Source: Bin87 sp963663945 (lineage in GTDB: Bacteria; Chloroflexota; Dehalococcoidia; Lucifugimonadales; UBA3495). Taken from it: a stretch of DNA of 64,000 bases. The position numbers and the translations under genes are program-made. Position 1 is the stretch's first letter, and every line of letters starts with the position of its first letter. The notes beneath the pieces are model-generated. The model was not told where the DNA came from. It made no database searches and saw nothing but the letters and a program-made list of their open reading frames with translations. The stretch covers positions 2,976,001 to 3,040,000 of the forward strand of contig OY760687.1 of NCBI GenBank assembly GCA_963663945.1, read 5' to 3'. This document shows positions 24,247-32,761 of the stretch, piece after piece.

Positions 24247-24270
24247 AACTCCGCGACCCGCTCGCGGGTG
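24247..24270 (-). terminator. Hairpin downstream of rpsT, weak terminator candidate
   Basis: On the minus strand ACCCGC-GA-GCGGGT (24257-24270) is followed by CGCGGAGTTTTCG, 27 bp after the rpsT stop. The T-run is short and not adjacent, so termination is uncertain. Confidence 0.35.
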
Positions 24271-24296
24271 GAACCTTGCTCCGTTTTGACTCGGAA

Positions 24297-24551
24297 CTAG
24301 CCGGCTCGGGATCGGTTGAGCGCCGCGGCCAGTCGGCCCTTTCGCCTGGATGCGTTGTTCTTGTGCAGCAACCCCTTGCGGACTGCCACGTCGAGCATGC
24401 TCATGGCATTGCGCACCGCTTCCTCTGAATCGGGATCGTCAGCCGCCATGGCCTGGCGGGCGCGACTGACGGCGGTGCGGGTGGCGCGACGCGCGCTCAT
24501 GTTGCGCGCGTTGCGTTTGACGGATTGGCGATGGGCTTTCTGAGCCGGCAA
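24297..24551 (-). CDS. rpsT: 30S ribosomal protein S20
   Basis: 84 residues, very basic. PAQKAHRQSVKRNARNMSARRATRTAVSRARQAMAADD...SMLDVAVRKGLLHKNNASRRKGRLAAAL is the S20 helical bundle including the conserved G-x-x-H-K-N-x-A-x-R-x-K-S/G-R-L motif. Single-gene transcript on the minus strand. Confidence 0.95.
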   Translation of the reverse strand: MPAQKAHRQSVKRNARNMSARRATRTAVSRARQAMAADDPDSEEAVRNAMSMLDVAVRKGLLHKNNASRRKGRLAAALNRSRAG

Positions 24552-24925
24552 AGTTCTATCTCCTGGAGCCTGATTTTCAAGAACAAGATGTTACCAAAAC
24601 CGTTCCCTGTTTGTCATCCGGTGACTACCGGCGGCTTCGCACGGATGCCCTATCGTCTGAATCAGGTTAATCCACGGTCGACTGCGGTGTCGACGACCAC
24701 TCTTTGGCGCCCCCGGCGTCGTCCGCGCCGGCGCGTCGCTGACCTCACCGTTCCGCAGGCAAGACCGGTTTGCGGACGCGAGCGGTTCAGGTTGACAATT
24801 TCGGCCATCTTGCCCGAAAATTGGTATGCTGAAACCGGAACCCGGAATCCCATGGGTGCCGCGTTTTTCAGTGTCACGATTCCTGTTTACATCAACAATA
24901 CCCCCATTAGCGGAGGATCCCCGCC
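24552..24925. other. Intergenic region between divergent rpsT and groEL
   Basis: 374 bp without a credible ORF. It contains TTGACA at 24792-24797 and TATGCT at 24825-24830, but the 27-bp gap does not make a normal promoter. I see no CIRCE element (TTAGCACTC inverted repeat) before groEL. GGAGGA at 24911 is the groEL ribosome binding site. Confidence 0.6.
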
Positions 24926-26551
24926 ATGCCCGAAAAGCAGTTGATTTTCGATGAGAACGCTCGCCAAAGCCTGATGAGCGGCGTTGACCAGCTCGGGCGC
25001 GCGGTCGCCCTGACCCTGGGCCCCAGCGGCCGCAACGTTATCCTTGGGCGCGTCTGGACCCTTCCCGTGGTGTGTAGCGACGGCGTCACCATCGCCAAGG
25101 AAATCGAACTGCCCGACCCTTACGAGAACATGGGCGCCCAGGTGGTCAAGGAAGCCGCCGCCAAGACCAACGATGTGGTCGGCGACGGCACCACCACCTC
25201 CATCGTCCTCGCCCGCTCCATCATCCAGGGCGGCTTCATGAACGTCGCGGCCGGCGCCAACCCGCTGGCCATCAAATCCGGCATCGACCGCGCAGTGTCC
25301 ACCGTGTGCGGCGAGATCAGCGACCAGGCTGCCGCCGTGGAGAGCCGCGAGCAGGTCGCCCGCGTCGCCGCGCTCTCGGCCCACGAAGAGGCCATCGCCG
25401 AGCTGATCGCCGACGCCATGGACAAGGTCGGACGCGAAGGCATCATCACCATCGAGGAGAGCCGCAGCCTCACCGACGAACTCGACGTCGTGGAAGGAAT
25501 GCGCCTGGATCGCGGCTACCTTTCCCCCCACTTCGTCACCGACACCGACCGCATGGAATGCTCCATCGACGAGCCTCTCTTCCTGCTCACCGACCAGAAG
25601 CTGTCCTCCGCCGCCGACGTGGTGCCCACCCTTGAGGCCGTGGCCCAGGGCGGCCGCCGTCCCCTGATCATCATCGCCGAGGACGTGGAGGGCGAAGCGC
25701 TGGCCACACTGGTGGTCAACAAGCTGCGCGGCACCATCAGCAGCCTGGCCGTCAGGGCTCCCGGGTTCGGCGAACGCCGCAAGGCTCTGCTGGAAGACCT
25801 GGCGATCATGACCGGCGGCACCGTGGTCACCACCGACACCGGCATGCGCCTCGATGCAGTGTCCATCGATCAACTGGGCTCCGCCCGCCGCGTCGTGGCC
25901 ACCAAGGACGAGACCACCATCGTTGAGGGTCGCGGCCACGAGGACGACATCACCGGCCGCGTCTCCGAACTCCGCGTCCAGATCGAGGAAACCACTTCGG
26001 ACTACGACCGCGAGAAGCTCCAGGAACGTCTCGCCAACCTCGCCGGCGGAGTCGCCGTCATCAAGGTCGGCGCGGCCACCGAACCTGAGCTCAACGAGCG
26101 CAAGAGCCGCACCGAAGACGCCCTGGCGGCCACTCGCGCCGCCGTGGAAGAGGGTGTCATCCCCGGCGGCGGCGTCACCCTGCTCCGCGCCCAGGCAGCC
26201 CTGGACGGCCTGCTGGCCAGCTCCTCCGGCGACGTAGCCGTCGGCATACGACTGGTTCGCGAAGCACTTGAGGCGCCTCTTACGACCATCGCCGACAACG
26301 CCGGCTACAAGGGCGCCGTCATCGTCGAGAACGTCCGCAACGGCGAAGCCGACTACGGGTTCGACGCCGACCGCGGCGACTACACCGGCATGGTCGCCCG
26401 CGGCATCATCGACCCCGCCAAGGTGGCCCGTTCGGCCCTTCAGAACGCCGGCTCCGTCGCCGGCATGCTCCTGACCACCCAGGCGGTGGTCACCGAGATC
26501 CCCAGGTACGAGCCCCTGCCCGCCGACATCCAGGACTTCATGCACGACTAG
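24926..26551 (+). CDS. groEL: 60 kDa chaperonin GroEL, divergent form without GGM tail
   Basis: 541 residues. ATP-binding GDGTTTSIVLARSI, SDGVTIAKEIELPDPYENMGAQVVKEAA, apical-domain region EDVEGEALATLVVNKLRG, and VGAATEPELNERKSRTEDALAATRAAVEEGVIPGGG are all present, so it should be a functional ATPase. It ends PADIQDFMHD with no C-terminal Gly-Gly-Met repeats. No groES is adjacent, and no CIRCE is visible. It may be a second chaperonin paralogue rather than the main one. Confidence 0.93.
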   Translation: MPEKQLIFDENARQSLMSGVDQLGRAVALTLGPSGRNVILGRVWTLPVVCSDGVTIAKEIELPDPYENMGAQVVKEAAAKTNDVVGDGTTTSIVLARSIIQGGFMNVAAGANPLAIKSGIDRAVSTVCGEISDQAAAVESREQVARVAALSAHEEAIAELIADAMDKVGREGIITIEESRSLTDELDVVEGMRLDRGYLSPHFVTDTDRMECSIDEPLFLLTDQKLSSAADVVPTLEAVAQGGRRPLIIIAEDVEGEALATLVVNKLRGTISSLAVRAPGFGERRKALLEDLAIMTGGTVVTTDTGMRLDAVSIDQLGSARRVVATKDETTIVEGRGHEDDITGRVSELRVQIEETTSDYDREKLQERLANLAGGVAVIKVGAATEPELNERKSRTEDALAATRAAVEEGVIPGGGVTLLRAQAALDGLLASSSGDVAVGIRLVREALEAPLTTIADNAGYKGAVIVENVRNGEADYGFDADRGDYTGMVARGIIDPAKVARSALQNAGSVAGMLLTTQAVVTEIPRYEPLPADIQDFMHD

Positions 26552-26572
26552 TCCCCGTCGGCAACGCGAAAC

Positions 26573-26620
26573 CGCCCGCCGCGCGTCTCTCTCGACGACG
26601 CCGGCGGGCGAAATATTTTT
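26573..26620 (+). terminator. Rho-independent terminator after groEL
   Basis: Stem CGCCCGCCG (26573-26581) with CGGCGGGCG (26602-26610), 20-nt loop, followed directly by AAATATTTTT. Confidence 0.75.
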
Positions 26621-26661
26621 CTGTGCCATGACCATATCTGTCCGATCCCCATATCGGTGCC

Positions 26662-27207
26662 ATGACCATGGATGAGGCGCCCGTGCGCGGCGCACTCAAT
26701 CGGGATGCCATCGCGGCGCTGCTGGCCGGTCGTCCTCCGCTGCTCGAAGCATGTCCCGACGTCGAAAGACAGCTCCAGCCCAACGGCTTTGACGTGACCC
26801 TGCGCTCGATGGCCTCGTATCCCACCGGGGCCGGCGGCGCCGCTATCGGCGTCTCCGACGCCGACCGGATGCTGCCCGAACCCGCCGAGCTTGATTTCGG
26901 ATCCGACGGTTGGCTGGACCTGTCTCCCGGCCACTACCTGGCCACCTTCAACGAGGTGGTCAACCTCCCCCGCTGGCTCATGGCTCTGTGCCGTCCCCGG
27001 TCCAGCCTGCTGCGCATGGGCATCACCCTGCACACCGCCGTGTGGGACGCAGGCTACAGCGGACGCTCCCAGGCGTTGCTCGTCGTCCATCATGCGGACG
27101 GCTTCCGCCTGCAGCGGGACGCCCGCATCGCCCAGATGGTTTTCTTCCCACTGAGTAGCCCGGACGCCCAGGGCTACGACGGACGCTACCAGCGCGAGAA
27201 CCTGTGA
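26662..27207 (+). CDS. dCTP deaminase/dUTPase family nucleotide hydrolase
   Basis: 181 residues. Family motifs in order: LQPNGFDVTLRSM (Q-P-x-x-x-D), LMALCRPRSSLLRMGI (R-S-S), VWDAGYSGRSQALL (D-x-G-Y-x-G), ARIAQMVFFPL, and GYDGRYQREN at the C-terminus. The trimeric family makes dUMP from dCTP or dUTP; the Y-x-x-R/Q-x-x-N end is typical of the Dcd-like dUTPases of archaea and Chloroflexota. Which activity applies is not decided by sequence alone. It overlaps queG by 4 bp. Confidence 0.85.
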   Translation: MTMDEAPVRGALNRDAIAALLAGRPPLLEACPDVERQLQPNGFDVTLRSMASYPTGAGGAAIGVSDADRMLPEPAELDFGSDGWLDLSPGHYLATFNEVVNLPRWLMALCRPRSSLLRMGITLHTAVWDAGYSGRSQALLVVHHADGFRLQRDARIAQMVFFPLSSPDAQGYDGRYQRENL

Positions 27208-28373
27208 CTGCCGCCCCCGCCAACGCCGCAGACCCCGCGCGGATGCGCCAAGGGGTCGACCAGGCAGCCCACGATGCCGGCTTCGACCTGGTCGCCGTCG
27301 CCTCCGCTGATGCCTTCGCCTCCGAGCGCGAGGAGGCCTTGCAACGCATAGACGCCGGCCTCATGGACGGCCTGCCCTGGTTCAACGCCCAGCGGGTGAA
27401 GCGAGGCACGGACCCCGAAACGCTGCTGCCCGGCGCCCGCTCGATCATCTCCCTCGGCTGGAACTACTCTCCGCCCGACGACGCTCTCGCTTCCGACGAC
27501 CAGGGCGTCATCGCCCGCTACGCCCGCGGCCGCGACTACCATCGCGTGATGAAACGCCGCATGCGCCGGATGGTCCTGGACCTGACCGAACGGTTGGGCG
27601 ACCGGTTCGCCGCCCGCTGGTACGTCGACGACGGGCCCATGCTCGACCGCGCCGCCGCCGCCCGCGGTGGTCTGGGCTGGTTCGGCAAGAACGGCAACAT
27701 CCTCAATCCCACCTACGGCTCCTGGCTCCTTCTCGGCCAGATCATCACCGACCTCCCGCTGGTCGCGGACGCCCCTCTCGCCAAAACCTGCGGCCAGTGC
27801 TCCCGCTGCATGCCGGCGTGTCCCACCGACGCCATCGTCGCCCCCTACGTCGTCGACAATCGCCGCTGCATCAGTTACCTGACCATCGAGCACAAGGGCG
27901 CAATACCCATCGAATTCCGCGCATCCATGGGCAACTGGGTCTTCGGGTGCGACATCTGCCAGGAAGTCTGCCCGGTCAACCGCAAGGCGAAAGCCACCGG
28001 TGACCCCAACTTCGGGCGCACCGACCTGTCGTCCGTTGATCTGGTTGAACTCCTCGATATGACCGACGAGCAGTTCCGTCAGCGCTTCGCCGGTACGCCG
28101 ATCATGCGCGCCAAGCGCGTCGGCATGCAGCGCAACGCCTGCGTCGCCCTGGGCAATTCCGGCGACCCCGCCGCCGTGCCGGCTTTGGCGCGCACTCTGC
28201 AGTCCGCTCCACCTTTGGTACGACAACACGCCGCGTGGGCGCTGGGTCGCATCGGTGGTGACGCCGCCCGAGTCTCCTTGACCCGGGCCCTGGCCAACGA
28301 ATCCGATCCCGACGTATGCTCTGAAATCAGGCTGGCTTTGGTCGCTGACGGCGAGGCCTATCCGCTGTCGTAG
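27204..28373 (+). CDS. queG: Epoxyqueuosine reductase
   Basis: 389 residues from the GTG at 27204, overlapping the dUTPase-like gene by 4 bp. Cobalamin- and Fe-S-dependent enzyme completing queuosine in tRNA. Catalytic Asp region YVDDGPMLDRAAAARGGLGWFGKN, two ferredoxin clusters (CGQCSRCMPACPTDAI and CDICQEVCPVN with the upstream Cys in RRCISYL), and a C-terminal HEAT-like repeat (residues about 305-375, MQRNACVALGNSGDPAAVPALARTL). The partial queA at the window start belongs to the same pathway. Confidence 0.96.
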   Translation: MTAAPANAADPARMRQGVDQAAHDAGFDLVAVASADAFASEREEALQRIDAGLMDGLPWFNAQRVKRGTDPETLLPGARSIISLGWNYSPPDDALASDDQGVIARYARGRDYHRVMKRRMRRMVLDLTERLGDRFAARWYVDDGPMLDRAAAARGGLGWFGKNGNILNPTYGSWLLLGQIITDLPLVADAPLAKTCGQCSRCMPACPTDAIVAPYVVDNRRCISYLTIEHKGAIPIEFRASMGNWVFGCDICQEVCPVNRKAKATGDPNFGRTDLSSVDLVELLDMTDEQFRQRFAGTPIMRAKRVGMQRNACVALGNSGDPAAVPALARTLQSAPPLVRQHAAWALGRIGGDAARVSLTRALANESDPDVCSEIRLALVADGEAYPLS

Positions 28374-29128
28374 CGCGGCGATTGCCTGGGGCCCGACCTC
28401 CGGCCGTTCCCGCGGTTCCGCTGGTTCCTGCGTCCGCGACCATTGCTGCGCGCCGGTTCACCCGGGCTTTCGGTATCCACGGCCGGCTCCTCGGCATCGA
28501 CAGGCGGGGTGGGATCGGCCACCGGCGCTGCCGGCGGCGGGATATCCGCCGTGGTGGCGTTTCCAGGCGGCTGTGGTCGGGCGTTGCTCCGGTTGGCATT
28601 CCGCCGCCGCCGCTCCCGTTGGGCGCTCACGCGTTCGTCTTCGGCCGCCAACGCGGCGTCGATCTGTATCAGCGCCTTTTCCCGGCCGTCCCGGAGTTTC
28701 AGCATCTCCCCTTCCAGGAGGAAGAAGTCGCTCTTTGACAGCAGGTGCAGGTTGCCCTGGAACGCCATGTACCAGTCCTCCGGCGCCCACTTCCGCACGT
28801 ATTCCAGCCGGTAGGCGATCAGGCCCGCGCTGATGTATTGTTCGTTCTCCAGCACAACATCCGGCCTGATCCCGATGCGGTAGGGCCAGGCCGCCTTGCC
28901 CTCTTTGATCCACGGGCTCGAATCGACCTCTTCGTACCCCTGGGTGACGGTGGCCGTCGCCGTGAACACGCGAGACCCGGTCACGTAGTAGATAACCCGG
29001 TCTCCCGGTTCAACCCGCTGCACCTTCCGCCGGTATTCCGCCTTCAACCCCTGTCCCGTGAACCCCAACCGTCGCGTAACGTTATAGTTCGCCTCGTTGC
29101 AATTGATCATCCAGAAATTGTTCGGCAT
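28358..29128 (-). CDS. EVE domain protein with long disordered basic tail
   Basis: 256 residues. The N-terminal 150 residues are a PUA-like EVE domain: PNNFWMINCNEANYNVTRR, VEPGDRVIYYVTGSRVFTATATVTQGYEE, WPYRIGIRPDVVL. EVE domains bind modified bases in DNA or RNA and occur in restriction systems and tRNA/rRNA quality pathways. The tail (about 165-256) is Pro/Ala-rich then Arg/Asn/Gly-rich and likely binds nucleic acid non-specifically. It converges on queG with a 16-bp overlap. No restriction gene is adjacent, so its role is open. Confidence 0.85.
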   Translation of the reverse strand: MPNNFWMINCNEANYNVTRRLGFTGQGLKAEYRRKVQRVEPGDRVIYYVTGSRVFTATATVTQGYEEVDSSPWIKEGKAAWPYRIGIRPDVVLENEQYISAGLIAYRLEYVRKWAPEDWYMAFQGNLHLLSKSDFFLLEGEMLKLRDGREKALIQIDAALAAEDERVSAQRERRRRNANRSNARPQPPGNATTADIPPPAAPVADPTPPVDAEEPAVDTESPGEPARSNGRGRRNQRNRGNGRRSGPRQSPRYDSG

Positions 29129-29444
29129 AACCGCAACCTGCTCTTGCCATCAAATATTCAGCCTGAAGTTGCGCCTATTTTAGCGCACTCAGCCCTGAGG
29201 GATCGCGCCAGGCGCCAAAACCTACGCGTACTCTTTTTGTCATCGCAAAGAGAGCAGCCCGCTCATGCATCGCCAGGAGCGCAGCCCGCTCATGGTGAGC
29301 TTGTCGAACCACGTGGCGATCCCGTTCCCCGGACCAGCGTTCCTTGCCTCAACGGGATTGCCGCGCTTCGCTCGCAATGGCAGAAACGGGTACGCGTGAG
29401 GCTTAAAGCCGATGGGCGGGAAATTTCCCGCCCAACATTCCAGG
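29129..29444. repeat. Intergenic repeat region with perfect 20-bp palindrome
   Basis: 316 bp without a gene. It holds one arm of the MITE-like repeat (GGGATTGCCGCGCTTCGCTC near 29355-29375), a short imperfect duplication around GCAGCCCGCTCATG (near 29263 and 29281), and the perfect palindrome GGGCGGGAAATTTCCCGCCC at 29414-29433, 11 bp after the stop of the ThDP gene, where it could act in 3'-end formation. Confidence 0.7.
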
Positions 29445-31169
29445 TTAGCCGAGCTCCGCGCTCATGTTGTAAATCTCCCCGGGCCTCCCACCTTCCGGCA
29501 GGCCCAGCGGCATGTGAACGTTCAGCAGGAACGGCCGCTTCTCCCGCTCGACGACACTCAGCCCGTGCTCGATGGCGTCGCTGATGTTGGCCTCGTCGGT
29601 CGCGTCCATGGCCTCGACGCCAAACCCCTCGGCCAGTTTCACCGGATCGATGCCGTCCAGCACCACGCCCCGGTACTCTCCGGTTTCCCGCATGTCGGCG
29701 TTGGCGTTGGCGAAGGAACTGGCCACGATGCCGTAGGCGCCGTTGTTGGAGATTACGTAAAGCACCGGCACCCCGTGGCTCGCCGCCGTCCACAGCGCGT
29801 GATCGGAGTAGTACAGCGACCCGTCGCCCACCAGGCCAACCACCGGTGTGTCCGGCGCTCCCAGCTTGGCGCCGATCGCCATGCCCACGCCGTACCCTTC
29901 CGACCCGCCGGCCGGCCGGATGTACTGGTTGCGGCCCGCTTCGTCGTTGTTGGCCAGGATGTCCTGCGCCACGGCAAACTGCTCGATGGTCACCAGCCCG
30001 CCGCCACGGCTCTCCAGCGCCCGGTCCAAAGCGTCGCCCACGGCCACCGCGCGGACCTTGCCATCTTCCGCGGGCACCCGCCACGCGGCGTCCCGACGCT
30101 GGGCCCGCAGCGCGGCAACCTCTTCCCGGGCCCGGCTCCGCCGGTCGGACAAATCGTCCGCAGAACCGTCGGTGGCATCAAGCAACCTTTGCGTCGCCCG
30201 CCTCTCGTCGGCCAGCACCGCCAGGTCCAGTCCGGGGATGTTCTCCAGGTTCTCCGCGTCCGCGCCGATGGCAATCGTCCGCTCGGCGTTGAAGAACGCG
30301 GTGTAGTCACTGGCGTTGCCGGCGCCGTTGTGCGTCACGCCGATGCACAGGATCAGGTCGGGATCAATGTCCGGCGCCTGTTCCAGCCGACGGCCGCCGG
30401 CGTGCAGCGGGTGCTTGATGGACACCGCTCTCGGATCTCCCACCACCGGCACTCCAAATCGCTCCGCCAGCGCGGTCACCTCGGCAATGGCGCCACTCTT
30501 CCACACGCCGTCGCCCACGTACATCAGCGGCCGCTTGGCGTCCCGCAGGGCCCGGGCCACCGCGTCCATGTCGGCGTCCGACGGGTAGCCGGCGTGGATC
30601 TCGGGAAGCTGGCCGTCGATGATGTTCGCCGTGTGCTCCGCCGGCCCCAGCAGCCGGTCGTACACCGCCAGGTGCACCGGCCCCACCGGCGGCGTCATCG
30701 CCACCCGCAGCGCCCGTTCCAGCGCGGCAGGCAGTCCCTCCGGCTCGATGACCGTCCAGTTCGCCTTCATCATCGGCGCGGCGATCGCCGTCGGGCCCGC
30801 ATTGTGGCTCACGTCCAGGGTGATCTTGCCCGCGAAGCTTCCGGTATCCCCTGCGAACGTGATCACCACCACCGGCAGGCTGCCCGTCCAGATGTTGATC
30901 AGCTGACCCATCGCCTGCGCCAGCCCTGCGCCCAGGTGCACCACCATGACTCCAGGAGCCAGGTTCGCCTGCGTGTACCCGCCGGCCATCGCCGTCACTG
31001 CGCCCTCGTGCAGGCCGAGTATGCCATGGATGTCCGACCGCGCGTGCAGCTCGTTGAAGAACAGCGCCTCGCGCGATCCCGAGTTGTTGAATACATACTT
31101 GACGCCCGACGCCACCATCTGTTCGACCATCAGGCGCGATGCGCTGGCGGTCATCTCTCTGGTCTGCAT
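29445..31169 (-). CDS. Thiamine-diphosphate-dependent enzyme, benzoylformate decarboxylase/acetolactate synthase-like
   Basis: 574 residues from the ATG at 31169, chosen because AGGAG is 7 nt upstream. Pyr domain: KYVFNNSGSREALFFNEL and LGLHEGAVTAMAGGYTQ with the catalytic Glu. Middle domain ends near residue 330 (LILCIGVTHNGAGN). PP domain: LVGDGSLYYSDHALWTAAS...VISNNGAYG with the G-D-G/N-N motif. It is not close to the other ThDP enzyme at 7535-9208. Substrate unknown; the neighbours are diverse catabolic genes. A long stretch (about 340-390) is Arg/Ala/Asp-rich linker. Confidence 0.85.
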   Translation of the reverse strand: MQTREMTASASRLMVEQMVASGVKYVFNNSGSREALFFNELHARSDIHGILGLHEGAVTAMAGGYTQANLAPGVMVVHLGAGLAQAMGQLINIWTGSLPVVVITFAGDTGSFAGKITLDVSHNAGPTAIAAPMMKANWTVIEPEGLPAALERALRVAMTPPVGPVHLAVYDRLLGPAEHTANIIDGQLPEIHAGYPSDADMDAVARALRDAKRPLMYVGDGVWKSGAIAEVTALAERFGVPVVGDPRAVSIKHPLHAGGRRLEQAPDIDPDLILCIGVTHNGAGNASDYTAFFNAERTIAIGADAENLENIPGLDLAVLADERRATQRLLDATDGSADDLSDRRSRAREEVAALRAQRRDAAWRVPAEDGKVRAVAVGDALDRALESRGGGLVTIEQFAVAQDILANNDEAGRNQYIRPAGGSEGYGVGMAIGAKLGAPDTPVVGLVGDGSLYYSDHALWTAASHGVPVLYVISNNGAYGIVASSFANANADMRETGEYRGVVLDGIDPVKLAEGFGVEAMDATDEANISDAIEHGLSVVEREKRPFLLNVHMPLGLPEGGRPGEIYNMSAELG

Positions 31170-31603
31170 AATGCTTCTCCTGGTCATGTAATGCCCGGCT
31201 GGGCGGCAAATCAGTTGAACACGGGATCTCCGGCGCCGCTCAAAACCGCGTTGCATCGCTTCCAAGTCCTGCGGATTCGCGGCCGCGTTCACCCATTCGA
31301 TGCGACAGTACAGCCTTGCCCGGCACACGGTCAAGCAAACGGTCCGCCCCACCCGTAGCCACTTTGGGAAACCGTCAGAATCCGGATTTATATGCTGGCG
31401 ACATTCCCAGGATTGAAACCACCCTCCCTTCGGTCGGTTTCAATCCGGCCAATCCGTAAATCCTGATAATCCTGATTCTGACAACTCCCTGACGCAAACC
31501 GGGTACGCACGCTGCCCCGCGTTGACAACCCCAGTTCTGCCCCCTAACATCGCGCCATCCGGCCACTCTTCCAACACTGCCCGTCCAACACTGCAGGAAT
31601 GAC
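31170..31603. other. Intergenic region with GGATTGAAACC inverted repeat
   Basis: 434 bp between divergent genes, no credible ORF. A perfect 11-bp inverted repeat GGATTGAAACC (31410-31420) and GGTTTCAATCC (31436-31446) with a 15-nt loop forms a strong hairpin. Downstream are short degenerate repeats of the AATCCTGATAATCCTGATT type. Promoters for both flanking genes must be here but none is convincing. Confidence 0.6.
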
Positions 31604-32704
31604 GTGAAAGCTTCATATTTCGGCTGCATGGGCTACGCCGAGCGCGACCGGTTCCCCTCCGGTTGGCCGGTGCCGCCCGCGTTTCACGACCCTGAGGTCT
31701 CCCTGCGTTCCTACCAGGAAGGCATGGACGAGTGCGAACTGGCCGAGGAACTCGGCTTCGACTGGATCAGCCTGTCCGAGCATCATTTCTCGGGCAACCG
31801 CACCACACCAAACCCCGCGGTGATGGCTGCAGCCGTCGCCCAGCGTTGCCGGACGGCGAAGATAGCCCTGCTCGGCCAGTTGCTTCCCATCAACAACCCG
31901 GTCCGTGTCGCCGAGGAAATCGGCATGCTGGACAATCTCACTGGCGGCCGGCTGATAGCCGCGTTCATGCGCGGCACCCCCAGCGAGGACCAGGTCTACG
32001 ACCTCAACCCGTCCGAGGGCCGCGGTCGGTTGATCGAAGCCATGGACCTCGTCCTCAAGGCTCTCACGGAACCGGAGCCCTTTTCCTGGGAGGGGCGGTA
32101 CTACCAGTACCGCACCGTGTCGGTCTGGCCCTGGCCGGTGCAGCGGCCGCTGCCGCCGCTCATCGTGGCGACCCGCAGCGCCGATACCGTCCAGTTCGCC
32201 GCATCCCGACGCCTCGGTTTGGGCATCTCCTACGACCATCCTGACGATATGACCGGAGTTGTCGATGACTACCGTCGGTGGTCGCAGGAAGCCGGATGGC
32301 AACCGGCCGCCGATGATGTCGTGTTCCGCGGCGGCATATGCCTGGCCGCAACCGATGAGAAGGCCCACGCCCTGCGCGACCGGGTGCACGACGCCGGCGG
32401 TGGTCGCGGCATGAACATCGGCCGCTCCCTCGCCCAGGCCGTGCAGGCCGCCCGTTCGGGCCGACCGCCCACGGTTCCCGACGCCCAGGCGTCCAACCCG
32501 CCGTCAGGCGGAGCCCCAAGAACCCAGCTCAATTTCGTCGGCAGCCCCGACACCGTGGTGGAACAACTCCGCGCCTACCACGAACAGTGCGGCGTCGGTG
32601 TCGTCGATCTGGCCTTCCAGCAACCCGGTCTCGACCACAAGGACGTGATGGCCGAAATTGAACTCTTCGGCCGCGAGGTCCTTCCCCGCATCCATGAATT
32701 CTGA
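31604..32704 (+). CDS. Luciferase-like (LLM class) flavin-dependent monooxygenase
   Basis: 366 residues from the GTG at 31604. TIM-barrel bacterial-luciferase fold: LAEELGFDWISLSEHHFSGNRTTPNPAVMAAAVAQR, IALLGQLLPINNPVRVAEEIGMLDNLTGGRLIAAFMRG, PPLIVATRSADTVQFAASRRLGLGI, and FVGSPDTVVEQLRAYHEQCGV. Uses reduced flavin (FMNH2 or F420 in relatives) and O2 to oxidise small organic compounds. Expanded families of these enzymes are typical of SAR202-type Chloroflexota. Substrate unknown. Confidence 0.9.
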   Translation: MKASYFGCMGYAERDRFPSGWPVPPAFHDPEVSLRSYQEGMDECELAEELGFDWISLSEHHFSGNRTTPNPAVMAAAVAQRCRTAKIALLGQLLPINNPVRVAEEIGMLDNLTGGRLIAAFMRGTPSEDQVYDLNPSEGRGRLIEAMDLVLKALTEPEPFSWEGRYYQYRTVSVWPWPVQRPLPPLIVATRSADTVQFAASRRLGLGISYDHPDDMTGVVDDYRRWSQEAGWQPAADDVVFRGGICLAATDEKAHALRDRVHDAGGGRGMNIGRSLAQAVQAARSGRPPTVPDAQASNPPSGGAPRTQLNFVGSPDTVVEQLRAYHEQCGVGVVDLAFQQPGLDHKDVMAEIELFGREVLPRIHEF

Positions 32705-32729
32705 CGCCGCTTGCCTGCCAGAGTAGGAC

Positions 32730-32735
32730 TATAAT
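32730..32735 (+). promoter_or_regulatory. -10 box before the coiled-coil gene
   Basis: TATAAT 27 bp before the ATG at 32762; no matching -35 at the standard distance. Confidence 0.4.
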
Positions 32736-32761
32736 AGTTAGCAGGAACGTGCGGCCATCTT

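Noticed and set aside
24240..24300. CGGGTGGAACC string resembling the T-box core GGGTGGAACC on the plus strand
   Set aside because: No stem I/specifier loop was found upstream and no aminoacyl-tRNA synthetase or amino-acid gene follows on that strand; the next genes are rpsT (opposite strand) and groEL.
24792..24830. groEL promoter TTGACA/TATGCT
   Set aside because: The 27-bp spacing is far outside the normal range and no CIRCE is present.
31410..31446. CRISPR repeat-like GGATTGAAACC
   Set aside because: Only one inverted pair, no regularly spaced direct copies and no cas genes in the window.
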